Of a stretch of DNA of 64,000 nucleotides, positions 48,178 to 59,852 are shown one piece after another (the first letter of the stretch is position 1; each line of letters starts with the position of its first letter). A program made the position numbers and the translations under genes. The notes below the pieces were generated by a model that saw only the letters and a list, made by a program, of their open reading frames with translations, did no database searches and was not told the origin of the DNA. The stretch is from Kwoniella dejecticola CBS 10117 (lineage: Eukaryota; Basidiomycota; Tremellomycetes; Tremellales; Cryptococcaceae), in assembly GCF_000512565.2 (NCBI RefSeq), contig NC_089306.1, positions 496,001 through 560,000 on the forward strand, in the 5' to 3' direction.

Positions 48178-50118
48178 ATGCTCCTTCATACTTCTCGCAA
48201 CTCATCAGCAGCAATCACCAATGATATGACATACATCCAGTCCAACTCGCCATTAGCGACACCCTCGAGCTCGACATCACCCTCACCCTCAGCCTCAGCG
48301 TCTTTTTCCTCTTCGTATTCGTATAAATCTTCTCCAATACGTCATTCTCCCTTATCGCAACCACCCATCGTAGCAGGACCATCTAGAACACCCTCACCTG
48401 CATTCTATCATCATCACATCCACATTGGTAATGGTACAAGACCAATCCCGACTCCTACTTCACGAATTTCGAGGCGTCCATCCCTCTCTCCATTATCTTC
48501 GATAACATCGCCTTCTCCTCCAGCGCACTTCTCTCGCTCCGGAAATCAACATTCGCCCGCCACACCGCAACGACAGAGCAATCAGCATGATGAGGCTCAT
48601 ACACCCTCACCACCCCTATCGCGCTCCCACCCCCTGTTAGGCTCTTATCACTTATCTTTACTGCATTCAAGGATGTCACACGCCCATCAGCCTCATGAAT
48701 TATCGAACGAGTTCTCTCTCAGTCTGATGAGTGTCGGGAAAGGGAGGAGTTGTCCTAGGGAACTAAAATTTCCTAAAGCCTTGGAAATCCCTTTCTCAGC
48801 TACGTACTACGATCTTTTCAATCCCGACGCACCCTCGTCTCCCCCGTCTAAACCCTCATTCTCAGTTAGTAGTAGTCCATGGACTGGTAATGTCAACATC
48901 GAGACTCATTATTACACCCAATTCTCATCATATGTCCCCCGAAACCCCTTACATCCTGACACGAGTTCAATGACGACCACTCCTCCTTCTTTTCCGGGAT
49001 ACCAAGTTGCTCCTACTGGCCAATTACAGATCCTCGTCAAATCGTCAAACTCCCCAATCAAGGTATTTCTCATACCCTACGATCTGCGTAAAGTACCCCT
49101 TGGCGGCAGATTATTGATCAGGGAGAAGACGTATTGCCGGAACTCTTCTCAAGCACAGGGGAATGACGAACTATCGAAGTCGAAATTGAAGTACGCTATA
49201 CAACTTCAATTCGTCTGCGTTTCTGCCAACAACATGCCAGATCATAGAAGTCGAGAAGATGATAATCCATTCACTACTCGAAATCAGCGCATCTCAAAGT
49301 CATTTGTCAACAGTGAACGGTTGGGAAAGGCGTACTATATCTCGAAATCGCTCAAATTGGTCTTTGTCACTGCTCCGCCTGAGAAAGATGAGGTGTTAGA
49401 GATTGAAAGGAAAGATGAGATTGTTGATCCGCCTTCAATCGAGATTGAGACTGCACCAGGAGGCGAAGAGGTCCTGCATAGTAAGAGAAGGAAGAGTAGC
49501 TTCGCTTTTTCACCTGGGAGTTTGGGTAAGACGAGCGATGATTGGATTATACATCGGTCGAAGTGGTTATCCCGACAAGCTCTCTACGCCGATAGAAGCA
49601 GTGAGGAAGAGGAAGAGGATCGAGTTAATCCACCAGATTCGCCTAAAATTGTGGACCTCAACGTTATGGGGAACAACGATTCGGAGATTGACAGCTCTTC
49701 AGTGTCCGCCAGAGCTAGATACGAAAGATCTTCTCGCGTATCGACTACTTCACCTGTACCTGCACCTGCACCTGCACCTGGACCCCCTCCTTCAGTGGGC
49801 TTACCAAGCTCAGAATATCAGCCATCTTCACCGTCCCTTCCTCTTCCTTCGCTGCGCACTACTGCCAAAGCAATTTTATCGCCTATACCGATTCTTTCGC
49901 CCCTACCGATTCGTTCGGGGGCAATCAACCATTCTCGTCCGATTACACCTACACCCACTTCGCCCAGATCGATCTCGCCGCATATTGGTAATGACCATGG
50001 CCCACCGTTGATTTGGTCCCCCAAATCGCAGAGACGGATGAGGAGGGAAGATGGGTTGGAAGAAGTGGAATTGAGTGAGAGGTTGAGGAGGATGAAAACG
50101 CATGATGGTCAGGCATAA
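48178..50118 (+). CDS. Atos-family protein (FAM214/ATOS homologue), 646 aa, intronless
   Basis: One uninterrupted exon. The first 150 residues are Ser/Pro/His-rich. Then HPLLGSYHLSLLHSRMSHAH is the start of the Atos conserved domain (DUF4210), followed by FPKALEIPFSATYYDLF, and later GYQVAPTGQLQILVKSSNSP, IKVFLIPYDLRKVPLGGRLL, IREKTY, KLKYAIQLQFVC and LKLVFVTAPP, the second conserved block (called chromosome segregation during meiosis domain). Animal Atos proteins are nuclear transcriptional regulators; fungal members are uncharacterised to my knowledge. The tail has (PAPA)n from a CCTGCA hexamer run and Ser-Pro motifs. The absence of introns is unusual among its neighbours. Confidence 0.8.
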   Translation: MLLHTSRNSSAAITNDMTYIQSNSPLATPSSSTSPSPSASASFSSSYSYKSSPIRHSPLSQPPIVAGPSRTPSPAFYHHHIHIGNGTRPIPTPTSRISRRPSLSPLSSITSPSPPAHFSRSGNQHSPATPQRQSNQHDEAHTPSPPLSRSHPLLGSYHLSLLHSRMSHAHQPHELSNEFSLSLMSVGKGRSCPRELKFPKALEIPFSATYYDLFNPDAPSSPPSKPSFSVSSSPWTGNVNIETHYYTQFSSYVPRNPLHPDTSSMTTTPPSFPGYQVAPTGQLQILVKSSNSPIKVFLIPYDLRKVPLGGRLLIREKTYCRNSSQAQGNDELSKSKLKYAIQLQFVCVSANNMPDHRSREDDNPFTTRNQRISKSFVNSERLGKAYYISKSLKLVFVTAPPEKDEVLEIERKDEIVDPPSIEIETAPGGEEVLHSKRRKSSFAFSPGSLGKTSDDWIIHRSKWLSRQALYADRSSEEEEEDRVNPPDSPKIVDLNVMGNNDSEIDSSSVSARARYERSSRVSTTSPVPAPAPAPGPPPSVGLPSSEYQPSSPSLPLPSLRTTAKAILSPIPILSPLPIRSGAINHSRPITPTPTSPRSISPHIGNDHGPPLIWSPKSQRRMRREDGLEEVELSERLRRMKTHDGQA

Positions 50119-50718
50119 ACCGTGTTGGGTTTTAGCGGATGCGTCCTGAAATTACCCCTTTTCTACCAATATCTCATAATATTTGTCTCACACGCTTACG
50201 ACCCTTTATGAATACTCGTCTGCAAGTCTCCACGTCGCCTCGCCCAAGTGTCTGTAATATTCAATATTCAATTGTTGTTGTCACAGTATCCCAAGTTCCC
50301 ATATCATGTATTCCTATGTGTTCGTATTACATAACACATTGTGGTCCGTCGAGGCACCGGAGCCTCCACATGGTTTTGTATTCCTGCAAACGTGCTTTGT
50401 TGTAAAATGATGCCATCTAAGGGTAAGGGTAAATGATCACGGGTAAAATGCTCCGGTCAGGTACTCACCGGGACGAGTGAGGTCATTTGATGGCATGATT
50501 AATAGCACACGATCAGTTCAACGACGAGTAAGCTTACAGTACAGCCTTCAGTGCATGTACGTCATTTCCCCATCCTCATCTCCTAGTCCTGGTGCTGTTC
50601 TCACATCATCAATCCGAGTGATCCTTTATACCAGTCGAGTACCGACACGCGGCGCAGCAATCAACCTGTCCTCCTTCTTTCTACCTTTCTACCTTTATAA
50701 ATACGATAGTGTGGACGC
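50119..50718. other. Intergenic, nothing recognised
   Basis: 600 bp between tandem plus-strand genes. Contains TTTATAAATACG at about 50694-50705, a TATA-like box only about 20 bp before the next ATG. Confidence 0.45.
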
Positions 50719-53700
50719 ATGAGTTATTTCCTGAATACAGTCATTGAAACAGTCCAATCCCACATCCCACTCACACGTACGAACTCATTCGCACCTACCC
50801 CAGAACAGACCCAAACACAAACTCAGATGTCCAGCTCAGAAAGACAACCGCTCTTGAGTGGTGCGGCTCTACCTTCGGGAAGGGAAGTACAGAATGCCTT
50901 GCCTTCGAAAGGCCAACGAATCAAGGTTGCGCAAGTTAGCGGTGCGTTGAGCGCAGGTAAATTCCCGTGAGTCGTTTATCTCATCTCTTTTCCTCTCCGC
51001 TCTTCCTCTCCCACTATCTCATCTATACTCAGGCTCGAACCCAAATCGTGTCGTATCGCCACCGAATTTACCCTGCCCTTAACCTTGACTGACGAAATGT
51101 CGTTATATTTTGGCCTCCTGGCAGATCACAATCCCAATTATCGAAATTGATCCAGGTCCTCCTTGATTCCGATGCCCTCAAAGCTACCGGCGGACCCAAC
51201 TCGAGAACCGCCAGATTAGGTAATGAAGGCTCAAGAGTGCTGGAGAACCTCAAAGATGTGCTTAGGTCCGCTAAAGCCTGGGGAGACGCTAAGAACGATG
51301 ACGATTTACTGCAAAACTTCTTTGTGAGTGACAATTGCCACGTCGACCATCACTTCTACAGCTAGACGGTAATCAGTGAGCTGACGAGAATGCTTCTTGC
51401 AGTATAACGCCGCTACGGCCGATGTAGACGTCGACGTGTCCGCCGCCTCGAGCCCATCGCAGAAAGAACTTTCTCGAGACGGTCAACGAGCGATCGAGTC
51501 ATTCAGGACCATCGCTTCTCTGATAATCACAAACGATACTTTCCGACAACTCGGTTCCGACTTGATCCTGCTCACCAGAGATATCTTCGCGGACGCAGCT
51601 AGCGTAGCTGCGGACAACGCCAAAGCGGCTGCTGAGAAGACCCGACCATCCCAGAAAGAACGACAGCAAGGCGTCGATTTCCAAGGTCTCCAACAGAAGG
51701 GCAAAGCTCAGGTGAAAGGTGCTAGAACGGGTAAACTTCAAGGACAAGTCAGGGAGAATATATGGGACGAGATTGAGAATGTCAAAGAATACTTCGACGA
51801 GAAACTCCCAGAAGCAGATGAAAAGAAGGACGAACTCATAAATAACTTGCAGAAAGTGGTTACTCAGGCTCAACAGAATCCGCAGTACAAACGAAGTTTG
51901 ACGACGATCATCAACTTGTTCAAGAAGTACGCTCATAAGGCGGAAGATGCGTTAGATGAGACTAAGCAGAAGAGCGATGTGAATGATGAGGATGAGAAAG
52001 TACAACAGGCCGGAAGGGATCTTAAGGCTTTCGTGGAGAAGATCTCCAATAAGAGCTTGGACGACGTGATCAGTGCTTCTCAGAAGGTGCGTAATCAAAT
52101 TGCTCGCTGTCCATTCTGGACAACTTGACGAGAATACGCTGATGGAGCGCTCGATTGCACCGATGCAGGCCGCTGAAGACGTGAGAAACGATGATAAGCT
52201 CTCGGCATATTTCGAAGAGCTCGGCAACTACTTCGACAGATTACTGTACCAACCTGGATATGTTACTTCCCAAAGGGCATACCGAAAAGCTCGATCATTG
52301 TACGACGATGGCCAATCTCTCATTACGGAGAACCCCAAGTGGAAGGAGGATGCTCGAGCATTACAAGATGAGCTTGAAGCTGTCGTCAATGGCATCACCA
52401 ACGATAAGCCTACCAACAAATTGGTGGAGTCCATTGAGAACCTTGGCGATTCTCTCTCGCACGCTGGGAAGGTCGGTGTGGGAGCATTGAGAGCAGAGGG
52501 TCAAGGGCTGTATAGAGACTTTGTGGATGTCATTGTACCGAGATTGATTGGGCTGGTTAAGGAGATTCCTGTACCTAGAGTGGAGTACAAGTCCGAAGGT
52601 GAGTCCTCGTCCTTTGCGTATGCGTTCAGCTTCTCAAGACTGACAAGCCTCTATGAGACCACAGATGTCGACCTTGTCATTGACGATATCAAGCTTGAAT
52701 CTGTTTCATTCATCCCTGACTCCATCAGATTTGTGCAGCACAACGATTTGAGATTTACTCAAGGATACGCTACTTGTAAGTGGTGTCAGTCTCCCGCAGA
52801 AGGGCTTCGCTGAATAGGTTCACATGGCAGACGCCTCCGAATATGACGCTTCCGTCCGACTCCGAGTTCAAGGTCTTCACTTCGAAGCGTCTAACATTGC
52901 TTTCTGGCTCAACTTGAAATCTGGATTCATGCCATTTGAAGATTCGGGATTGTTGGACATCAAATTCGGGCCTCAAGGAATTTCCTTCGACGTCACTCTC
53001 GAAAATGCGAACGAAGAAGACCAGGAAACCTTCTTCGTGGTCAAGGATGTACAGGTCTGGATCTCTGGCTTCGACTTTGAGATCAGAAAGAACACCAAGT
53101 GGTTGGCTGCATGGTTCGCTCGACCAGTCATCAAGGCTTTCGTCAAGGTAAGCTCGAGGTGACATGCTCGTGGTCAATCAATCGAAATACTGACGAATTG
53201 CGATTTAGCGAAACCTCACCCACGCTCTCGAAGCTCAAATCGCTGAATACCTCAGACAAGCAGACTTCAGAATGTACGGTGTTCAGCAAAGAGCCATCGC
53301 TGCGACCAACGCCAAACCTACTCCTGCGAACTTCATCAATGCTGTGTTCAGCGATTCCATCTTCCCTTCTCGATGCGCTACTGACAATGTCACTGTCGGT
53401 TCTAAGGGTGTTGTCAAGTACGGTAGAAGGGGTGAATATGTCTTGCATATTGGCGTAGACGAAGATGTGAGTCCCTCTTTCACCTCTTCCTGTTGCCTGT
53501 TCAAGGGGAGGAAGGCGACTTTGGCTAATGCTATTTCGTCAATATCAGTTGTTCCCCAACAAACCCCCATCTTACGTTTCCAATACACAAAGACAGAAAC
53601 TCAAAGCTGCCGCTTCGTCATCCACCAACAGAGCTGTGGGATCTGCCGACGCGTTCAGAGCGAAGGGTAAACAAGCTACTGATCAAGCTAAGAAGGAAGG

Positions 53701-53785
53701 AGATGATCTCACGGCCAAGGCTAGAGAACAGAAGAGAAGAGAAGAGAAATCTGAAGGATGGAGATCGGATGCTTTTGATGTGTAG
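50719..53785 (+). CDS. HAM1-like protein (BPI/LBP-type fold, fungal), 827 aa
   Basis: Eight exons: 50719-50966, 51125-51323, 51403-52086, 52169-52598, 52665-52775, 52831-53147, 53209-53466, 53549-53785, 827 aa in frame. The N-terminal domain (SQLSKLIQVLLDSDALKATG ... LITENPKWKEDARALQDELE) is helical; the C-terminal domain (RFTQGYATYASEYDASVRLRVQGLHFEASNIAFWLNLKSG ... VVKDVQVWISGFDFEIRKN) has the alternating beta pattern seen in HAM1-like C-terminal (PF14613-type) proteins. The basic, Lys/Glu/Arg-rich tail lacks a membrane segment. In Cryptococcus a Ham1 protein has been reported as a palmitoylated regulator of mating; that this is the orthologue is inference. Lipid binding is suggested by the fold type only. 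Confidence 0.8.
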
Positions 53786-54762
53786 TCTGGGTTGAATCAC
53801 TTTGATTGACTTTAGCATTCCGACTTTCTCTTCTTCATGAAGGATTTTTCACCAATATTGTCTTTTATTATTCTTTGATTGATTATGACCCGATATGTAC
53901 TGTGATGTAGCTTAGATAAACACGTAAACAATGGTAATGGTAATGGTAATGGCAATGGATTGAATTAAGGTCTCTTTGTATGCATCATGTCATGGTAGCC
54001 TAGCTGAGATTAGTATTGAGGACTTGGATCAAGGCTTCACAGCATTCGTTCGTTCAATTGAGGAGGATTGTATTGGTTCTTAGTTTATCCGGAAGCAAAA
54101 TACCATTGCTCGAGCAGATACAAATCCGTGCTAAAGGAGATAAGTAGGAAGGTATTATAACGTCATTTCGAGGATGTGTAAGCAATCAAGTATTCAGTCA
54201 CTCGTTCATTCAGTATTCCAAGAATTCACATAAAAGAATTGATCGACACAACGATACAACATTGCAGAGAAGGAAGGAGAATCGCAGCCCAAACGACTCC
54301 GACTCCGACCTTAGCTTAGCTGGCAGCTGTACTCTACACTATATTGCGCGAGATCAACCTCGAGCTCGAGGTTGAAGTTGAAGTTGAGGTCATACATCGC
54401 TTTGACCGCTTGACCGATTATCCGACGACGCCAACAAGGACAGGTCGCTTGTCATACATATCAAATCGAACGAATCTCGCCTCAGTAGAGACCTGGCATA
54501 CTTGAGAAAGGAGCATATGTATCTTCGATTCGGCTAGGAGGGGTGTAAGAAGGGAAAGCGGAAAAGTGACTGTGGATTCCTTTCTTACTACTGTTCTGGA
54601 CTGGAAATTGTATCGCCTAGCATCGTTTCGCAATATCAACGATATCGGTAAAATCGATCGATCACGACTTTCACACGACCCCGATTACGCCATCAACTGA
54701 TAAGAGGACGTGAACCCATACTCGGATGAACTGTAACACCGAAACACACACACACACACACA
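53786..54762. other. 977-bp intergenic stretch with repeats
   Basis: Holds a GGTAAT run (about 53932-53957), a 22-bp perfect palindrome (54354-54375) and a CA run (54748-54762) next to the MESH1 start. A minus-strand frame at 54639-54418 is open but has no support. Confidence 0.5.
54354..54375. repeat. 22-bp perfect palindrome upstream of the MESH1 gene
   Basis: Bases 54354-54375 read the same on both strands, centred on CGAGCTCG. It is followed by a short GAAGTT/GAGGTT direct repeat. It could be a dimeric factor site; this is inference. Confidence 0.7.
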
Positions 54763-56760
54763 ATGTCACCTCCTGCTTCTTCTTCGACACTCCAACTTAA
54801 CCTCCCACCAATCCCAAATCGAATAATAGCCACCTCCCCTTCCCCTTCCCCTACACCTGTATCTCCTGCGTCTGCGTCTGCGTCTACGTCTGCGTCTATT
54901 GCCAAGTCGATCTTCCCTAGTAAACCATTCAAAGCGGAGCATTCTCAAGACCAGGATCATGATCATTTAGGAACATTGGGGACTTTGGGTACTTTGGGAA
55001 ATACTACGACACCCTCAGAATTGGATCTAAGTAAGACCCCGCCGCCGAGATCGTTCGCTCCTTCGCCTCCGCTTTTGTCGCGGAGTACTAGTGAAGTAGA
55101 TCTAGAGTCGATGACGATGACGAGTAATTACGAGAATGGGAATGGGAATGGGGATGGCGTTGGTACGGACTCGATGTCCAGCTCAAACGTAATCGGAACA
55201 AGTCCTAATGGGCAAAATCATGATCATGACAAGACTACGATAATGAAGAACGGCAATTCCAGCAACAATAATGGCAACGGCGTGAAACGATCGACCAGTT
55301 CGAAGATCAGTAGGAGGTTTAGATATGAGGATGAGAATGATTTGAGTCGGTTGATGCGCACTGTGGATTTTGCGGCTAGAGTGAGTACATCATCATCGTC
55401 ATGATCACCGATCTCAGAGCAAAATTCCTGGATCCAATGGCAATGAAGATGAAGACGATAGCTTATGAGAGATGATATTGTTAGAAACACTCGTGCCAAA
55501 GGAGGAAGGATGTCGATCAAACGCCTTAGTGAGTCTCAGCAAGCGACTGATTATCCCGAGCATGCGCAAGCTGCCAAGCAAGGAGAGCTGACCTCTCAAT
55601 CGCTCGTGCAATGATTTTTACAGCATCAATCATCCTATCGTAAGTAACATCTTGCTCGCTCGCTCATTCGTGCTCCTACTTGACAATGCACTATGCCGCT
55701 GTTCGGACTTCATGCAGCAAGAGTCTAGCGGATCTGATACATTCTTTCCCATTTGCAGGCCGTATCGAATTACCTATCTTCGACAGGAATAACAGATGTC
55801 AAGGTATTACAAGCTGCCGTATTGCACGATACTGTTGAAGATACGCACACTACTATAGGTTCGTTGAATCGCTTATCTTTGCCACTTTCTTTCCCAAATG
55901 GCCCTCGGCCTGCTGACTATTGCGTTTGTTGATGCAGAGGAAATTGCTCAATTGTTCGGCAGTGATGTCGCTCGTATAGTCGAGGTGAGTTGCCCGGTGT
56001 CATTTGAACTGCTTTGAGCGGGGATTATCTTCAGCGAGGGTGGTGACTTAGCTGATGATGCATGACTTTCGGTTGGGTCAGGAATGCACGGACGATAATA
56101 CTCTTTCAGGCCAACAACGAAAGATAGAACAGCTCAGATCGGCACCTCATAAATCGAAAGAAGCGAAGCAAGTCAAATTAGCAGAGTGAGTCAACATCTC
56201 ATGGTCCTCAACTGTATACTTTATCCTGTTCTCACTTTTCCGGAGCAAATGAGTGATTGACGCTGACTCACCATTCGCATCATCTAGTAAAATACATAAT
56301 CTCGAATCGATACGCCGTTGCCCGCCGGTCGGCTGGGGTGTTAAACGGATACAAGCGTATTTCATATGGGCGAAACAGGTCACCGATGGTGAGTTTCTCT
56401 TGTCATTCGATCTATTCTCCCTGTCTTTTGGGGTTGCAATACTGATGACGAATGATTCTCCATGCATGTTCAGTCTGCGCTCCGGCTCATCCCCCCTTAG
56501 CCGAGAAATTACAAGAGTTATACGAGACTGCGTACACGCGGGTAGATGGGGTGTATTATCCTTGTCATCCGGGGGTATGTGGACCTTTGACCGAGGTGAG
56601 CGTCCTCGCGAAGTCATATTGGCAGTAGATAAACGTTTCTGACGATATTGGAATTTTTCGGAATGAAACGTCTCAATAGCCCGAAAAAGAATTGATAGAT
56701 AGTCGTTTAAGAGCTTTGAAGAAAGGCGATAAAGTCTGTCCTGCGCCGATATTCTTCTAG
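54763..56760 (+). CDS. MESH1: MESH1-type HD-domain hydrolase (metazoan SpoT homologue), 410 aa
   Basis: Nine exons: 54763-55380, 55495-55538, 55624-55639 (16 nt), 55759-55858, 55938-55984, 56082-56185, 56288-56388, 56474-56595, 56680-56760. The HD core starts at VDFAARKHSCQRRKDVDQTPYINHPI and contains LHDTVEDTHTT (the HD metal residues), EECTDDNTLSGQQRK, KLADKIHNLESIRRCPP and YFIWAKQVTD. These are the signatures of Mesh1/HDDC3, which hydrolyses ppGpp in vitro and NADPH in animal cells. About 200 disordered Ser/Asn/Gly-rich residues precede the domain, absent from the compact 180-residue animal enzymes. Start is the ATG after a CA repeat. The YINHPI segment depends on the 16-nt exon. Confidence 0.88.
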
Positions 56761-57258
56761 TCGCGCATGATCTCGGATTGGGTCAAATTAGACCAGATCA
56801 GATAGATCTCATAGCTCACGGGACGTCCATACCACGATAGACTCCAACGTGGCCCGAACCCTCAGAGGACGAGAAGCCACAATGGCGGACGAAGCGATAA
56901 ATTGTGTATTTGACCGAGCAGCATGGGGTTGTACATAGATTTCATAGAGCACCGTAGCACTTATCTCGCATCTTTCTGCGATTCACTGTATTTGCATAGT
57001 TTCATACATAATCTTATTATTCTATACACTGCATGGATCGTTAATGGTCTCTTAATGGTCTTGTCATAGCGAAGGGTAGATGGGTGCGTCACGTGGTTCC
57101 CACGTGCTTTTCATTCGCTGCTCTTCCCCACGTCACAGCTTGCTCGCCGTCGCGTTCTCGTCCTCGCACTATTTCATTTGTTATTGATAGCTCATTCGTC
57201 TATCTGCATGTAGCCAGAGCATCGAGCAGAATAGCCAGCGCAACAAACAATTATCATC
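56761..57258. other. Intergenic, nothing recognised
   Basis: 498 bp between MESH1 and COPE. Includes the repeat TTAATGGTCTCTTAATGGTCTT near 57040. Confidence 0.5.
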
Positions 57259-58878
57259 ATGGAGCTAGACCCCTTGTATCACGTAAAGCAGCTTTTCTAC
57301 CAGGGTGAGTCGATTTCCGCTGAGCCGCTATATGCTAAAATCGCCATGACCAGACTTTCAGCTGACCTCTTCTTTGTCATTGTGTTGATGTAGCTTCGTA
57401 TAAAGGTAAGTGCGACAGCTTCGTGTAGCCAAACAAAACATACACCCATCATGATCGACGAGGTCAAGCTGACTCAGATACGTGTCACCTCTCGATCCGT
57501 GTAGCCGCAATCGAAGAAGCCACTTCGCAATTATCATCCGACACCGACGAGACACTCTCTCTTCGTAGGGGGACATACATCGCTCGATCATACCTTTCTC
57601 TATCCCCTCCGGACGTCTCTTCCGCTCAAAAGGCACTGAGTCCTTACGCCGCGTCTTCATCTTTGGGAGTGAAGACAGTCACTGCGTTCGCGTCGTACTT
57701 GGGGGGCGACAAAGCGAAGGTAGATGAGATCAGGGATAGCGTGTTGGAGATTGAAGGTAATGAGGATGAAGATCCGTTCGAGGAAGGTATAGTCAGAGTT
57801 ATCAGTGCGACAGTGTTCATTCTGGAAGGAGAGAATGAGGAGGCGGTGGCTACCCTGAATGAAGGACGAGGGAAGGAGGATCTGGAGTGGTGAGTTGTCT
57901 GTGACAGGCCAGCGGTGTTATCTCCAATACAATGTGGGCAGGAGTTGTGCTGAAAATACAAAACTCGTTTCATTCTGTATGATCTCATATCTGCCTAATC
58001 GCTCTTCCAAAAATCAATCTGATTCTACATCCGCCTTTAACCCTGTGTGTGATGGCGCTGCTCATTTCTTTGTCCGATCGATTTCCCTCTCATTGCTCTT
58101 CATGTATACCTTCGGCTTGTACGATCACTCATCAACCCGTCAATCTCCGCTGCGCACTTCACCGTCACTTGAAATCCGACCATCAGCCTCGCCCTCCTCG
58201 TCCAGCTCCTGCTCACCCTCGACCGACGCGATCTCGCTCAGAGCGCCTTCAACACCGCCAAGAGGATCGGCAACGATTCCATCTTAGTACAAGCTATCGA
58301 AGCTTGGATCGGGCTCAAGACTGTGAGTGCACTTGATCACATCATGTCTGTTCCAAATTCTAAATTCGAGCTAAGCTATCCTCTTTCTGCTCTCTGCCAC
58401 GCTAATCTGCTTTCCCGCATCGCAGGGCTCGAGACCGCTCCATCAATCGTACTACTTCTACGAAGAGCTCTATCAACTCCCCTCTGGCCGAACACCGCCC
58501 GTCTTGGCTTCTCACGCCGCCTCGCATCTGTTGCTGGGCCACATCGACGAGGCTAAGGCGGACGTCCTCGAGGCTAGCCAGAAGGAGAACGGGGATAAAG
58601 ATGGGAACGTCCTGGCTGTTGGAACTAGTCTGGGGATTGAAGGTTACGCAGAGTGAGTCGATACCCCTACCTGTCCACTTTCCCTTCAGTTAGTCGCCTC
58701 ATCCAGAAACAAGGGAGTCGCGGGAAATGTCGGATCAATTGGAATTAGTGCTGATGTCTGATTATGTGGGTGCAGGAAACTTGCCACGAACGCTCCTCGA
58801 CATCCGTTCGCTGTGGATCTCGCTGAGAAATCGCGGCTTTTCGACGAAGCAGCTTCGAAATTCGCTATCACTGCTTAA
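57259..58878 (+). CDS. SEC28: Coatomer subunit epsilon (epsilon-COP, Sec28)
   Basis: Six exons: 57259-57304, 57394-57405 (12 nt), 57505-57889, 58187-58322, 58426-58652, 58776-58878; 302 aa. The chain MELDPLYHVKQLFYQASYK, AAIEEATSQLSS, RRGTYIARSYLSL, VQLLLTLDRRDLAQSAFNTAKRI, SYYFYEELYQLPSGRTPPVLASHAA, LLLGHIDEAKADVLEA and FDEAASKFAI shows the TPR-like solenoid of epsilon-COP. It stabilises alpha-COP in the COPI coat of Golgi-to-ER vesicles. Most introns are under 110 nt, but intron 3 (57890-58186) is 297 nt and open in one frame, which a gene finder may misread as coding. Confidence in identity is high; intron 3's acceptor was chosen to join CLALLVQLLL. Confidence 0.88.
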
Positions 58879-59187
58879 GGCTATGACATAGGGCTGCTTT
58901 CGTGATGACATATCCTATGTGAGGCCTACGATAGAATGCCGCCGACTATGTGTTTGAACGGAATTCTTCGACATGCTTACATGTTCTTTTCGCGTTTTTT
59001 TTGATCGCGTGAGAGCCGTCTCGCTCGTGCGTCTAGACGATTGAGTGATATATTTGCATATCCATGGGAATAGCATGTAAATACGATTGATCCAACACGA
59101 AATCAAGTTCATACCGCATCGCTCATTATCTCCTGTGACTCTCAGTCTAAGACCTGATTCGCATAGCCCGTGCATCCTCTTCCTTGG
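58879..59187. other. Convergent 3' regions of COPE and array copy 1
   Basis: 309 bp with no supported gene. Confidence 0.5.
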
Positions 59188-59852
59188 TCATGAAATGAGT
59201 CTTATGCTCGATCTCAGCCTCGACCTTCGATACGAACTCACCTGATCAGTCGAGTGGCCGTGATTTTGGTCGGCGTATGAAGACCGAGATCGTGGGGTCT
59301 CTATTGGTCGACATAATGGATTTGTCAGTGACTGACTGACTAACTGATCGACTGATGTTGGCTCAAAATCGCCTTCCAAGCAGGAGATAACGATGTCCCT
59401 TTTGCTATGGGATGTAGGGTTTCGGTCTAATTGAGCATTACTGACCTCATCACCAGTCAAAACTTGACCGTCGAACCCGACTCTGAACCTGCTCGTCAGG
59501 TGATTAATGAAGTTATCTGATCCCGAGTTTCCTGGAATATTGGGGGTCGACCTACTGGAATTGATAGATGTCGTCTCCCGGGTGGACCTCATCTACCCAT
59601 CTTTGAAAGAGTTCTTTCAGCTGAGCAAAAGCGGAAATACAATCTTGCCATTTTCTTCTGGGCGGTGTGGAATGCGCATGAGTGAAACAAAGGTCGATGA
59701 TCTACGTTTCACCACATCATATCAGTTCGATGAAGTCTCAGTGTACAACCCGATTCGATCTGCGTTGCACGGCGTTTTTCTTAGGTCGAAATTTGAATTC
59801 TCACGGTGATTCGGACCTCCTCAACGAAAGATTCTGGATGACAGTTGGCCAT
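59188..59852 (-). CDS. Array family protein, copy 1, 126 aa
   Basis: Not a family I know. Exons 59852-59805, 59701-59556, 59488-59446, 59331-59188. The protein begins MANCHPESFVEEVRIT and has KWQDCISAFAQLKELFQRWVDEVHPG, then FRVGFDGQVLTGDE, then PRSRSSYADQNHG with a basic tail. It aligns end to end with copies 2-4 at the protein level and shares intron phases (0, 2, 0). Exon 2 is 146 nt, six more than in the others, still in frame. No signal peptide or transmembrane segment. The last intron acceptor was chosen so that the RSRSSY block stays in frame; an alternative later splice at 59235 exists. Confidence 0.62.

Noticed and set aside
54693..54932. Asp/Ala-rich minus-strand frame across the MESH1 start
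   Set aside because: Antisense of a TCTGCG repeat region in exon 1 of MESH1 and of the CA repeat; no independent support.
57859..58287. 142-codon plus-strand frame in the COPE gene
   Set aside because: Mostly the long intron 3 and an out-of-frame reading of exon 4; the spliced frame gives conserved epsilon-COP sequence.
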